This document shows positions 1-12,167 of a stretch of DNA of 64,000 bases, one piece after another (positions within the stretch are counted from its first letter, which is position 1; every line of letters starts with the position of its first letter). A model generated the notes under the pieces. It saw nothing but the letters and a program-made list of their open reading frames with translations. It was not told the DNA's origin and made no database searches. This stretch comes from Alopecurus myosuroides (taxonomy: Eukaryota; Streptophyta; Magnoliopsida; Poales; Poaceae), in assembly GCA_028641055.1 (NCBI GenBank), contig CM054057.1, forward strand, positions 327,452,482-327,516,481, in the 5' to 3' direction. Made by a program: the position numbers and the translations under genes.

Positions 1-1
1 G

Positions 2-2416
2 GACGAACCATACGTGGATTTCATCTCCAGATGGACTGCAATGAAGAATAGTTGCTCTGGAGTAACTGACGTACAAGCAATGCATGCTTTCGTCAACGGC
101 CTAAAACCCGGACTCGTACCGTTCATGGTTAGTTCTAAACAGCACAAAGATCTTGGATCTATGCTTACAACCGCTAATGAGCATGCTGCAGCCGAAGATG
201 ATATCAGAGCAAGAGGTGGCAATATTGAGTCACTAATAATCGCCAAGAAAACCCCTCGTTCTGACAAAAAAGGAACTCCAGAGTCAACGACAAAGTCCAA
301 GGAGGTTAACACAGCCTTTGGAGGAGAAAAGGTGAATAAGTGGAAAGGCCGCAGTCCAGATCCAATCAATCACACTCCCGAAGAATGGGAGAGAATTAAG
401 TCGGAACCCTGCGTCCACCACTCGCAATTTGGGAAACCAACCCACACAAACGCGCAATGCCGGCTAAACAAGCATATGAAAGGCAATGCAGGATCCGGAA
501 ATAAAGGGAAGGGTTCCAAAAGGAAACCTGCCAAACAAAAGCCAGAAGCTGAAAAAGAAGACAGTGAATCGGACACTGATGACAAAATCCAGGAACAACA
601 GCGAAAAGGCGAACCCAAATTTCCGAGAGTTGATGGAGAAGCAATGCTAACTTTCTTAGCAACCCCGTCAGCAAAGGTGGCCAAAAGAACACTTCGAGAA
701 ATAAACGCGGTTGTTCCGGCAACCCCAAAATTCTTGAAGTACTCCAACACACCGATAATCTGGGATCAGTCTGATCATCCCGGAAATATCCCTGAACCCG
801 GCACACAAGCTCTTGTTGTAAGCCCTATTGTTCAAAACACTAGGCTAAGAAGAGTGCTGATGGATGGAGGATCCAGTATCAATATAATGTACCTGGATAC
901 ACTGAAGCACTTGAAGATTTCCGAGTCCCAGCTCAACCACAGCAATACACGCTTCCATGGCATTGTTCCTGGCAGGCAAGCACGACCCCTAGGAGAAATT
1001 TCCCTAGATGTCACCTTCGGAGATAAAGATCACTTCCGGCAGGAAAAAGTATCCTTCGAAGTAGTGCCGTTCGAAAGCGTGTATCACGCAATACTCGGAC
1101 GTCCAGCTTTCGCCAAATTCATGGCAAGATCCTGTTATATCTATAACAAGCTGAAAATGCCAGGACCCAAAGGAGGAGTAATCACTATAGCCGGTGATTT
1201 CAAGCTGGCAAATGAGTTGGAGAAAGAAAACGCCCTTTGCGCTCAGAGAGTCATAGCAAAGGAGGAACTGAAGGAATTAGCCAAGGAGGTATCGCCGAAA
1301 GAAATGCCGGCAGGAAAAGAAACTCGGAAGCCAACTGATAGTTTTAAGGCGTCCGAGAATACAAGACAGGTAGTCCTAGATCCCAAAGATCCGACAAAAT
1401 TCATCGTCGTAGGGACTGGGATGACCGACAAATAGGAAGGCGAGCTCATCAAGTTCCTCCGTGAGAACTGGGATATTTTTGCCTGGTGTCCAGCTGACAT
1501 GCCAGGCGTACCCAGGGAACTTGCTGAGCACCAACTCAAGGTTATTCCCGGATCAAAACCCGTCAAACAAGGTCTCCGTCGTTTTGACGGAAGAAGACGG
1601 AAGGCTATTGGCAAGGAAATTATCCGGCTTTTAGCAGCGGATTTCATCAAGGAAGTAATCCATACTGATTGGTCCGCAAACCCGGTATTAGTACCGAAGA
1701 AAGACACCACTGCTCTTAGAATGTGTATAGATTACACAGGATTGAACAAATTGTGTCCGAAAGATAGGTTCGCGTTACCACGAATCGATCAAATAATAGA
1801 TGCCACTGCAGGCTCCGAGCTTTTATGCTTTTTGGATGCATACTCCGGGTACCACCAAATACGCATGAAAAAGGAGGATCAAATCAAGACTTCTTTTATA
1901 ACCCCGTATGGGACATACTATTACATAACCATGCCTTTTGGCCTGAAGAACGCAGGTGCAACCTACCAGCGTTGCATGCAACGCTGTTTGCATAGTCAAA
2001 TCGGCAGAAACGTTCATGTTTACGTGGACGATATCGCTGTCGTAACCAAGGAAAAAGATACACTCCTTGAGGATCTGCGAGAAACTTTCGAAAACTTGCG
2101 CACTTACAAGATGAAGTTGAATCCATCTAAGTGCGTATTCGGGGTTCCCTCAGGAAAACTTCTGGGTTTCATTGTTTCCCACAGAGGAATAGAAGTTAAC
2201 CCGGAAAAGATCAAGGCAATCTTGAACATCTCAAAACCTACATGTGTAAAAGATGTCCAAAGATTGACGGGTTCCGCCACAGCCGTTAGCAGATTCATCA
2301 GTTGGCTGGGGGCTAAAACCTTACCATTCTACAAGCTGCTGAAAAAAATCGACAAAGTCAAGTGGATTGCGGAAGCCTGGGAACGACTAGAAAGTTATGT
2401 ACCTTTCCGTACTTAG
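2..2416 (+). pseudogene. pol: gag-protease-reverse transcriptase polyprotein, one in-frame stop, 3' deleted
   Basis: One open frame enters from the left edge and runs to the stop at 2416, broken only by an in-frame TAG at 1433-1435. The first about 70 residues resemble the end of a retrotransposon gag domain. A retropepsin-like domain follows (MDGGSSINIMY near 860-900, LGRPAF near 1095). After the TAG comes a Ty3/gypsy RT with the motifs LDAYSGYHQI, MPFGLKNAGATYQR and the catalytic YVDD box near 2020. The thumb-like region ends near 2330 and the frame closes after about 30 more codons, without RNase H or integrase. The TAG lies between protease and RT; some retroelements use a stop there for readthrough, but with the 3' deletion a simple nonsense change is as likely. 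The element cannot be autonomous. Confidence 0.9.
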
Positions 2417-3040
2417 TTCAATTCTATGTAAACATCTTTTGAGATCATGAAATAAAGTTGTCGGAATGCTGTCATCCATATTTTTTATAAGTGCAAGGTG
2501 TTTCCGCCTCATCTATTTCCCGATGATCTTACAAATTGCTCAACGTTAACCCGAATTGTGCTTGCGTACTCGGTGTTACAAAACTGAATGATTTTTCAGC
2601 CTATTAACGGCTAAAGGAAACTTGAATTGCCTGCGTGCCCAAGTTTCACTTAAAATCTTCCTTGATTTCTCCAAGTCTTATCTGATTGTGTGTGTGTTGG
2701 GTTACTGGAACTAGTTAGTAAAAATGCCTTTAGCATGGTCCATGTCTCCGAGTTTCAAAAAACTGCTTGGTTCGTCCCCAGTTACTCGGCATGAAGATTC
2801 ATATTGCTATTCGAGCCATTTCAAACACTAAGGACAGTTAAAGCATACACACCAGAGAACTTAGAAGATAAAGGAATGATAAAACCCAAAAAAAAAAAAA
2901 CTTGCAAAGAATTTCATAATTTAAACTGCAAAAGACGGAAGTTTCATTCATACAAAAGAAGCATTACATTTTTGTATTACATTAAAAGAACAGTAATGCT
3001 CCTATTGTCTATTTTTTCTATCCAGGTTCCAGGTAACCCT
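2417..3040. other. non-coding spacer between truncated pol and the antisense ORF
   Basis: No convincing coding sequence on either strand. It should hold the 3' untranslated region of the antisense transcription unit that ends at 3041, and whatever remains of the sequence that followed integrase. A short A-run lies near 2888-2900. Confidence 0.6.
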
Positions 3041-5987
3041 TCAAGCATCCGACTCCTCCTCACTGCTTTCGTCTTCGGGGATTGGAGGGATCTCCGCTTC
3101 TGGATAGTTGACGGAGATATTTACCATGGAGGCAATCTGGGTGGCGTGGCCCTTGACTTCACCAAAGATGGTGTTTCGTTGAGCATCCCTGTATCCTTGG
3201 GGAACACCGGACGCCACGCGCCAGGATTTCGCACTAGGGTAATGCATGCGCATAAGGCCAAGAGCCATGCGCGCACCACCCCGTGCAGCGGAGCGAAGGA
3301 GAGATTCCTTGGACTCCGCCACCTCCATGATGGCACCCGGAAGTTTTTCAACCTCCGAGCACTCCCCAGATTTTTCGGGAAGAAACTTGTCCACCAACTG
3401 CGTTGCAGCAGCCTTGATCAAATTCCATGTTTCCCCGAAAGCTCGGATGCCTGCAACCCGAGTGCCATCTGGGGTATCTCCTGTTTTTTCCCAATAAGTC
3501 ACCAAAAAAGGTTAGAAGGAAAAACAGAGAAAGTAAAACATGGAAAGATGATAAAGAGACTTACCGATGAGTTTGTCGATCTCGGAAACTTCCTCGAGGC
3601 GAAGGTTCAGAGCGTCGGTCAAATCCTTAATGGTGGATTTGTCCTTCTCCGCCTGTTCGGAAGCCTTTGAATTGGAAATTCCAAGGGCCATGTTGCTGGC
3701 TTCCAGGTCTTGTTGTGCTTTCACAAGGTTCTTGTGAAGCTCAACATTCTCCTTACGGAGAATCTCGGCATTGCCAGAATCTTCCGCTGCTTGTTTAGCT
3801 TGAGCTAATGCAGCTGAAAAGCAAGAAAAAATCGAGTTTATTATCTTCCTGGAAAAATAATTAGGCAAATGAATGGAAACGGAAATTTAATAAGGAAAAT
3901 TGATTACCTTTTGTTTCCGACAAGCGCAGCTGAGACGATGCCAGCTCTGCTTCCCTTTCTTCAAGAATAGAGAGAAGATTTCTAACTTCCTTTATTCTTG
4001 ATGGTAAGCTTCCGGAAAACTTCCCCGGTTGATTGGCTTCGGAGGTTTGCTGAAACATAGCAAGGGAAAGAATGAATACAAAAAGCATCAAAGCAAAAAG
4101 CACGCATTTTATTAATGCTTGGGGGCTAGAGTTATATACCTGGCTCATGCGCTGCAAACCTGCCAAGGGTTTTCTTTGAACTCTTTCGCGTTATTCGCGA
4201 AAGAATCTCGGCTGCGTCCAAGCCGTCATTGATAGCTTTAAAATCCTTATCAAAGGTGGGAATTTCCTCGTCAAAAGTCCGAGTTAATTTTTCCACCTCT
4301 GGGGCCGCCCTTTCCCTCGTGTCCGGGTCGGACACAATGGGCTGGCTGGGCTCTGGGGGCTTGGTGGTGGGGGCTTGCAGTAGCTCTTCCGCCATCGTGC
4401 TTGGTGTGTCCGGGGCGACGGAGGGGAGAAGGTTGGCCTGCCCTCGGCTGGAAGAAAACCTTGTGTTTCTTCAGCCTTCTTTCGGGCTCAGGTGGAAGGT
4501 GGCAGGCTAAAAACATAAAAAACCCGGTAAAGGTCAAAACACCGAAGATGGATGAAAAAAGTTCCCATAAAGAAATTTCCAGAAGAAAAAACCTGGAGGT
4601 GGCGACGGGGATTCGTCAAGATCGATAACTTCGTCCGAAGAAGTTATCTTCTTGCGCTCTGCGTCCACCTGTAGCGGCGGTGCGCAGCGCGTCCAGCTCA
4701 GCCTCAGACACCAAGTCCGAATCTGAAAGATCCTCGAACTGTCGACAATAAGATCAAAATCAGGAGCTAGGAAATCCGAGATAAAATAGAACTGTACCCA
4801 AATGACTGAAAAATTACCTTGTGGGAACCAGATTTTCGGCCGTGTACATTGGCCGACTCTCTGTGTATTGGTCGCGCGATGCGACCAACTGGTTGATGCG
4901 CCGCCTAAGTTCCTTTGCGGGCCATATCCTTGGCGGATGTCCGCATCGGATCGTTGACTCCCGTGTATTCACACAGGAAACGGCCGCTGTGGTTGGCTAG
5001 TGGCTGGATCCGCCCTAATCAGCCAGCATAGAAACCGTGTCCCATGCCGGTTAGAGGAGGATCCATGGAGGTGAGTTTGGCGATGCGCCGCTTGATCTTT
5101 AGCAGATCTGGCGGCAGAACTTGGACGGCTTCTGTTCCCCAGTTATCCTGGGGAACGGCGGCGGAGTTCACAAAAGGTGGACCCCGACGGCCTTTTTAGG
5201 AAAAGGCACGTCGGGATGATAGAAGAAAGAACCCGTCCCAAAATTTGACGGATTCTGAAGTTTTGATCTTGGGGAACCAATCCTCTCGGGAATCTCCGAA
5301 GAGTGAAGGATATAGTTCCGCAAGTTGGGATGTGCGCCCTCCGAAGAGTTCCGCTTAACTCCAAAACAGTACATCCAGAAATCTAACCCTAGGTTCTAGC
5401 CCTAAGTAGCCTTCGAACAAGGCCTGAAAGCCGGCCATGTACAGAATGGAATTGGGGGGAAGATTGTGGGGCTGGATGTTGTAATGAGAGAGAACCTGGA
5501 GGAAGAAAGAAGATGGTGGAAGTCCCATACCTCGCAAAAGGTGGGAAGAAAGGAGTACCCTTTCGCCATCTCGTGGCGCGGGTTCGGTTTCTTCTTCTGG
5601 CAGCCGCCATTTCTTCTTCAGAACCAGGCCCTCCTTTTCCAGGTTTGGAAGGAGAGCCGGGGGAATACTGCAGGCACTCCAGTTGCCTGCAGATTCAGCT
5701 TCCTCGTCCGCTCCGGCGGTGGCGGCGGCGGCAGCTTCAGCAGCGGCGAGCTCGTCGCCGAGGAGCTCGATTTTTTCCTCCACCGTTTCGGGTGCAAACG
5801 GTGGGGTAGTCGCGGCGCTTGATGTCGCGATATCCGCGGCGGCGGTAGTGTTTTCTCCGCCCGCCGCGGAGGCCGCAGTCTTCTCCGGCTCACCGCCGGT
5901 GTGCTTCTGCGCTCCCGGCTGCGGATCCAGATCGTTGACGAGCTCGTCGATGGCGGCGCGGGACGGTGACGACGGCGAGGAGGCCAT
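3041..5987 (-). pseudogene. antisense retrotransposon ORF (putative gypsy-type transposon domain), spliced and decayed
   Basis: Read right to left, it starts at the ATG at 5987 with an Ala/Ser-rich leader (MASSPSSPS), an acidic stretch, then a block (GLVLKKKWRLPEEE through LFEGYLGLEPR, about 5610-5390) that I recognise as the plant 'putative gypsy type transposon' domain (Pfam Transposase_28). A frameshift near 5370 moves the frame to 5168-5374. Further pieces continue in other frames to about 4810. Exon-like coiled-coil segments follow at 4395-4132, about 4100-3905, 3815-3565 and 3480-3041. Splice signals are visible: donor gtaagt at 3564 and acceptor ...aacag at 3481 on this strand. The C-terminus is acidic (PEDESSEEESDA). 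Function is unknown; such ORFs lie antisense to pol in several grass elements. Multiple frameshifts make this copy a pseudogene. Confidence 0.75.
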
Positions 5988-6123
5988 CTTTTGGTGGCGC
6001 GCTGCGTTCTGCGTGCTTGGATGCGTGCGCTAGGACAAGGGACTTGCTCTCGAGCTCGCGTTCGCGTCAATGGTGTGGACAGTGAGGGGAGTGAAGAAAG
6101 TTTCTGGTGAAGACGATGATGGC

Positions 6124-6131
6124 TATTTATA
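6124..6131 (-). promoter_or_regulatory. TATA box for the antisense ORF
   Basis: On the minus strand the sequence reads CTATAAATAGC, about 140 bases upstream of the ATG at 5987, a normal plant TATA-to-ATG distance. This suggests that the antisense ORF has its own promoter rather than depending on the LTR. Confidence 0.55.
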
Positions 6132-6525
6132 GCCGGAAAACCGTTTAGATACGTGCCAACGGCTCTTTCGACCGTTGGATGTTTGACGCGTGTCGCTCGC
6201 CGGAAAATCCGGGAAACGAAACGACAGGGGAATGATGGCTATCTCCTCGTTTCTCGTGAGAATCTGTCAGAGATACGTTGCAGGGTTTCCCGCGTGAAAC
6301 CAAGCGTCGCCTGCGTCAGCATGATTAAAGCGCTGACGTCATGAGTTCCTTTTCCGCGAAGGATCGCGAGAAGAAAAGCCGGATTTTCATAGTTCCAAGT
6401 TTTATGTTACCATCTCCTTCAAAAGGAAAGAAGAAAGAATCAAGACTGCTGAATCAAGATTTCCCGGACAAAATGAATTTGACGAAAGACGGAGAATCAG
6501 AGTTTTGATCCTTCCTGGGGGCTAC

Positions 6526-7083
6526 TGTCGGATATATACTGAATAGGGGTATAGAAGATGGTAGACAAAGAGCCGGACTACCAGGGTGGCCTACGTGGTA
6601 ATGGGCTTAGGTCCATTGGGCGGCCCAGTAGTCCGACGCGCAGAAGCCGGATTCTAGAAGAACCCGGATCACGGCCCACGTGATCTGGCTTGGAGGAGAA
6701 GACGGATTCCTTGCTTTCCAAGTTACAAGTTAAACGTAGTCTTCTAGGTTTCCTTTTCTGTAAGCCCTAATCCGGCTATTATATAAAGCCGGACGGGAGA
6801 TAGATTAAACAAGTTAGATTCAAGCACAAACAAGTTCTACGCAACTCGCCGAGAAGCTCATCCTCGCCGAGAAGCTAGACCCACATCCTCACATTGTAAC
6901 CCAGATTTACGGGCTTTAGTCCCAATTAGTGAGAAGTGCAGGAGTAGGTACGCCGTACTGTAGCGACGTACCGAACCTGGGTAAAATCCCGTGTTCTGTG
7001 TTACTACGCTATTCCGTTACCCCACGTCTCTACCGTAGTCTCATGGCACCCCCGTCTATGAAAACTACTACGATGTCTCGACA
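6526..7083 (+). repeat. 3' LTR of the Ty3/gypsy element (558 bp)
   Basis: It begins TGTCGG and ends CTCGACA, giving TGTCG/CGACA terminal inverted repeats. A G-rich polypurine stretch (tcctgggggcta) lies directly upstream. A TATA box is at 6780-6787. The bases after 7083 belong to another element, which confirms the boundary. Confidence 0.85.
6780..6787 (+). promoter_or_regulatory. LTR TATA box
   Basis: TATATAAA lies about 255 bases into the 558-base LTR, flanked by a short inverted pair (ccggct / agccgg). This is the expected position for the U3 promoter of the retrotransposon. Confidence 0.6.
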
Positions 7084-10000
7084 AAAGCTAATAATAAAAA
7101 AGAAAAAAAAACGTTTCAATAGGGGGAGAAAGCCCAGCCCACTCCCACCTTTTGGCCTGGTACCCCTCACGTGTTCTTCTACCTCCGTACGGCAGGCAGA
7201 TGCCTTTGCCCACGTCGACATGTGCAAGATCAAACGGTGATCGAGATCCTCCCCTGGCCTTAAGACCTCGAGCACCTCCCCCCTCCTACCCTAATTCTTC
7301 ACCTCCCTCCTTCTTCCTCCCTCGCGCCGCTCTTTCTCTTTCTCTCACCCTTCTCCTCCTTTCTCTGTATCCTCCCGAGAGCACCTTCACCGCCTCCTTC
7401 TCCGGTGAGGCGCCGCCGCCACGGCGCCCGCCCGGACGCGCTAGGGCCGGGAACGGAAAGGGGCCGCCGCCCTCTACCTCGCCGCGCCCTCCATCTCCCT
7501 CGACGACCGCCGGAGCTCCGCCGCCATCGCCGGTTTCCGCCACCGAGCGCCTCCTCTCCGCCTCCTGCTCCCTCTGTTCGACAGCAGGTGAGCCTCGTCG
7601 CCTCCCTTCCCTCCTCGTCGCCTCCTCCTCTCCGGCCCCAGCTAGCAGCAACCGCACGGCGGCCACCGCACGCGCGGCCGCGATCCGCGGCGGGCAGCGC
7701 ACAGCAGCGCTCGCCGTCCGTCGTCGCTCGCCTCTGCTCCCTGTTGAACGCAGTCTGAATCGGTACCTGCACGCACGAGAACGATTCAGTTAGATTCAGT
7801 AGCCACGCGAAAATACACCTTATACTCAAACCGGACTCCTATACCTGACAAGAAAACTGAACCAGCCCAACTGGCCAGCGTCCCGTGCGCCCAAGGGAGA
7901 GGTCCCGGGATCAAATCCCAGGGGAGGCATTTGCCTCCCCAATTTTTTCCTTCCGCGCGCCCCGCGCTGGGCCCACGCGCCATGGACCCTGGAGGCCATG
8001 TCACCCCCCAGCCTGCCACCTAAGCGCCACAGTGACGCTGACCCCACTGTCAGTGGCTGGGGCTGGACACTACGCGGTGCAGCTTCTTTTCTGCCCTTTT
8101 TATTTTCAATATCAGTCCAGTAATTTTCAGAATAGTCCCTAGAATTAAACCCCTACTAACTTTTAATTCCTAACTCCAAATAATAAAAATAAAATATGTA
8201 CACTGCACCAAATTTAATTATCTACCTAATTATAACATTTGTTTTCTGTTTTGAATTTTCAAAATGCAATTCAAATTTGAATTCAAATAATTCACTTGCA
8301 ATTTGCTAAAATCCATAACTAATTCATTATTAATCCAAATCATACAAATAAAATATGTTTTCCATGCTATTTCAAATAATATTTTCAAATATAAATTTTG
8401 TTTCATGTTTTGAATAATTTAAATTGCCTAAATAATTTGAACCTTGTTTAAATCATTTAAAATTGATAAAATCATAACTTGCTCAAAATAAAATAATTTT
8501 GAACATGCAAAATATGTTTTCAAACCATCAAAGTGTGAACTTTTCAAATGTGAATTTGAATTTATGTTTTGAACAAATAAAACTTCAATTAAATTCAAAC
8601 TTGTTTTAAATCCATTTAAAACTTGTTAATATTGTTTAATTCATAATTAACTTATCCTAATTCCAATTTCAATATTTGAAACATGTAATCCAACTAAAAT
8701 TTGATGTTCTTTTCAAATATAATTTTGTTATTTGTTTTGAACACTTTAACTTGATGAAAACAACAATTGTTTATGTGACACCCTTAAGGAACCAAAATTT
8801 TCTAACTTAATAAATAAATTTCTAAAATTGGTAAACCCTATTTTAAATTGGTTCTATTGTTGTTATTTTGTTGTTTTCCTCATTCATGCATCATACTAAT
8901 TCACCTTCATCTGTTGATTAGTTGGAAAACAAATAATCTAACCCAAAATTCATGGGCTTTTCATATGCAACTCAAAATTGCATATGTGTCCATTTAATTT
9001 GTGTTACCATGTCAACTAGTTTATTTTGATGCAACCATTAACATGACATGCATCATCCCCATGATTGTGCACTATGCCATGATATTGATTGTCTACCCTT
9101 TCTGCATTGTCTGTTTGCTTCTTCTCGGTTAGACGACGACGTTGAGACCGACGATCCTTACGACACCCCTTCCGAGGTTTTAGCTCAGTACCAGGCTACT
9201 GGGTTTGCAGGCAAGTTATCACTCACATGAACCACCGTGTTCCTTTCAACATTGGTTACCGATACTTTCCGTTGTTCTTTTCTGCTAGCCTTAGTAGTAG
9301 TTGTTTCTGTTACGAACCTATCACATGAATCCCTTAACCTTGATATTGCCTCACCTCCACTCCTATCACCCCTTTGGTTGAGCCCGTGTCTTACTAGCAT
9401 GCTTAGGTTGCTTTGCTCGAGTCTGTTACCCGTAACTTTCTGTTGTTACTACTATTATGTTCTAGGGGCTCGATGTTAATCAATCAACCTGTTATTAATA
9501 ATATGCTGATAAGGCACCGGCAGGAGGCCCTTTGTGGTTTTGAGGCCTGCTAGTGTCGACCCTAATAGGAAAAGAGTCTTGTCTACTGATCCATGATGAG
9601 CGTGCTCACCGCATCCGGGTGGTAGTATGGGACCCCCCTCGACTTAGACCTGATCTGCAGCTTGTCCGAAGAGCCACACTTAGTTCGGGTGTTCCATTTG
9701 CTCCTTTCATAATGGGTTGATCACCCATGGTTACTGATGATGATGATGATGATGCATATAGGGCGAGGCCTGTGGTGCCGGGGGGTGTGGTTTTCACCCC
9801 TGCGCTTAGCGGACTGGCCGGGACCTTATAGCTCCGTGGCTCCTAGGATGGGTTGTAGAGATGGTTTGGGTCGTGTCAAGCCAACCTGAGTTTTAGTTGG
9901 TGGCTTGAGTGTGTACGGGTACTGGAGCACACCCTGCAGGGATGAATCTTCTCGAGAAGCCGTGTTGTCCGCGGTTATGTGACGACTTGGTGAAAGTACT

Positions 10001-10938
10001 GGCTAACAAGTACTCAGACAACTTACACCTAACTATAATAACTTGACTAGTAATAGACTTATTGACACAACAACTTGATCCATTATTCCTTAATCCAACT
10101 GTGTGAGTTATCCTCGGATTGCTTCTTTGGATAAGGGGCGAGATCCAGGATGGGTTTGTTTGATGGTCAACAACAGTTGGATACGTTACGCTATCTTATC
10201 TCCTCTCTGTTAGCTGGAAGTGGTAGTGTTTCTGTAGTTGGTTAGCGCACCCAGTTGCAGCATCTTTTATAACCCATTTCTTCCGTTGAACCCAAGGCAT
10301 CTGTGCTTGGTGTTGACGGGATACACTTTGGTGAACTGTGAGTCTTGCTTGCCAGTACGTTGTTGTACTGACCCCTTTGGGGCTGTGGTTTACGCAGACG
10401 ACGATTCCGAGGATCTCCATGGTGGCTACTACGTGGAGTACGACGAGACTGCAGACGAGTAGATAGCGGACCCGGGCAGGATCCGAGACTTCGTGGATGG
10501 GCTCCGTCTTCCTTTTCATTGCCGGCTTCTTAAGCCTATTTGGATTTGTCTGTACTCAGACCCTTTGTTTGCTTCCGCTGATGTAATGATGTATTGTTGG
10601 GGCAGGTGCCCTCTGAATGATTGTATTTGCTATCTCCGCTCTAATGAGAGCTATTTGCAACTTATTTCAATCTTTTGTGTCTTAGAGATATGTTGTGGTA
10701 TCATTCCGTTTAACGCTGTTGACGTACCATGTGTGATTGGTATGAAGTACGTCGACAGTAGTGCCTATGGTCTCTAGTGGATAGTTTACATCGACGGTGG
10801 AATAGCAGGGCTTGTGTTGTCGCGCCTAAGCGCAGGCCTACCAGGAAGCTGGGACGTGGGAGCAGTTATGCCCCATAATCCAAGCATCTGCTATCCAGTT
10901 CGGCCCGATGAGTATCCCCTAGAAACCAGGGTGCGACA
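7084..10938 (+). mobile_element. Very long LTR (Sukkula/LARD-like), copy 1, 5' part displaced
   Basis: This stretch aligns in order with 61240-64000: an A-rich run then GC-rich block (7090-7750), the motif gggatcaaatccc (7910), a long AT-rich tract with many 'ttcaaat' runs (8100-9050), and the shared block beginning gataaggcaccggcagg at 9508 (63755 in copy 2). It ends GGGTGCGACA at 10938, the inverted counterpart of the TGTAACACCC that opens copy 2 at 60654. Joining the copies at that shared block gives an LTR of about 4.5 kb. No conserved coding frame is present; open frames in the GC-rich part do not correspond between copies. That length matches the Sukkula/LARD class of Triticeae as I recall it. 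It is interrupted at 7083/7084 by the gypsy element and is itself inserted in a copia gag. Confidence 0.78.
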
Positions 10939-12108
10939 CTCGGCAACGAAGTGCTCGGAATCTCCACAATTGAAGCAAGTTCTTGCTTTCTTCGTGCTCA
11001 AGGATTCCTTTCCTTTGTTCTTGGTGTCATTGGATCTAAAGTCTCCTTTCTTCCACCACTGGTGTTGAGCAAGAGCCAAGCATTCTTCATGTGATGTCCT
11101 CATTTCTTTCTCGGAGACCTCATGCGTAGAGCCACCATCATCACTCGAGTCATTATCTTCATGGGGAATGACCTTGGCCTTCAAGGCAAGAGATGCTTTC
11201 TTTGCTCCGTTCACACGGGCCATGACATCATCGGAGGTTTGTTTCATGACCTTGAGTGTGATAAAAAGACCTAGGACATCATTGGGGGATAGGTCCAAAT
11301 AGTCGGCCCTTGCTTGTACATTCATCACCATGTTTTCATTGTATGGGATCAAGGTGAGTAGAAATTTCTCCTTGACCCAATTCTCCGTACAATCCGTGAA
11401 TCCACTATCTCTCATATCATTTACAAGAGCCTTGAGTCTTCTAAACATGTCTTCTATGTTCTCTCCATCGCCCAAATGAAAGTGTTCAACTTTTCTTTGA
11501 ATGATTGACCTCTTGGACCTTTGGAGGTTGACATTGCCGTCAAACATATCAACAAGACCATCATAAGCTTTCTTTGCACTAGTGAAGGACCGGATGTGCT
11601 CAACTCCTTCCTTTTCCATTGCCCTCTCCAACATGTGCAAAGCATGAGCGTTAAGTTGCTCATCTATGATGTCACTTGAGCTTAGATTTGCGGGGTCCTT
11701 TGGCTCATACCCTTTTTCAACAATTCTCCATATTTGCATTGAAGAGCTGCACATGTAAGACTTCATGGAAGCTTTCCAATTAGTAAAACGATGCCGATCC
11801 ACCAAAGGAGGTGGACCAAGATTAGAAACATGCGGATGTTGGACATTAGGAGCATTGTTGTATGCATAGCCAAAAGAATTGCCACCACTACCATTTGATG
11901 GTGCACCATTATTTAAAGGTGAAGTTGTATCACTTCCTTCTTTAGTTGGCAAGGGGTTTCCATGTTCATCTAAGATAATCTTTTCACTAGGTTGCTTAGA
12001 TGGAGATGTCAATTCTTTTATTAGTCCCTCCATCTTCTTCTCGGAAGATTCAATCATAGCTTGGATTAGCTTTTGAATCCCATCCATGGTGACGGGATCA
12101 TCGGCCAT
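10939..12108 (-). pseudogene. gag: copia gag, truncated at the zinc knuckle by an insertion
   Basis: The ATG is at 12108 (MADDPVTMDG), about 45 bases past the primer binding site. The frame is open through an N-terminal coiled-coil-like segment, the copia gag core (NWKASMKSYM ... MFRRLKALVNDMRD) and up to the CCHC zinc knuckle CFNCGDSEHFVAEC near 10980-10940. It then enters long-LTR sequence at 10938, so the C-terminal part is lost. Up to the break the reading frame has no stop, so this copy was probably gag-competent when interrupted. Gag packages the retrotransposon RNA in virus-like particles. Confidence 0.9.
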
Positions 12109-12153
12109 CCTCACCTCCTCTTTAGGCGGTAAAGCCTTTTATAAAGAGACGAG

Positions 12154-12165
12154 GCTCTGATACCA
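12154..12165 (-). promoter_or_regulatory. primer binding site (initiator tRNA-Met type)
   Basis: The minus strand reads tggtatcagagc, the standard plant copia site complementary to initiator tRNA-Met, two bases inside the 5' LTR edge. It defines the LTR boundary at 12168. Confidence 0.85.
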
Positions 12166-12167
12166 AT

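Larger units (their letters stand above)
1..7083 (+). mobile_element. Ty3/gypsy LTR retrotransposon, Tat-like, 5' end outside window
   Basis: The order on the plus strand is gag end, aspartic protease, reverse transcriptase, an antisense ORF block and a 3' LTR. An antisense ORF between pol and the 3' LTR is a known feature of some grass Tat-lineage elements, so I infer that lineage. RNase H and integrase are absent: pol stops just after RT, and the last RT codons run into sequence resembling the integrase tail, which suggests an internal deletion. The 5' LTR, primer binding site and start of gag lie left of base 1. The element is inserted in the long LTR that resumes at 7084: AT-rich then GC-rich sequence after 7084 aligns with the interior of the second long-LTR copy near 61240-61320. 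Confidence 0.88.

Noticed and set aside
7152..7829. Long frames rich in Ser, Pro, Arg
   Set aside because: Lie in the GC-rich part of the long LTR; the corresponding region of copy 2 has different frames, so not protein coding.
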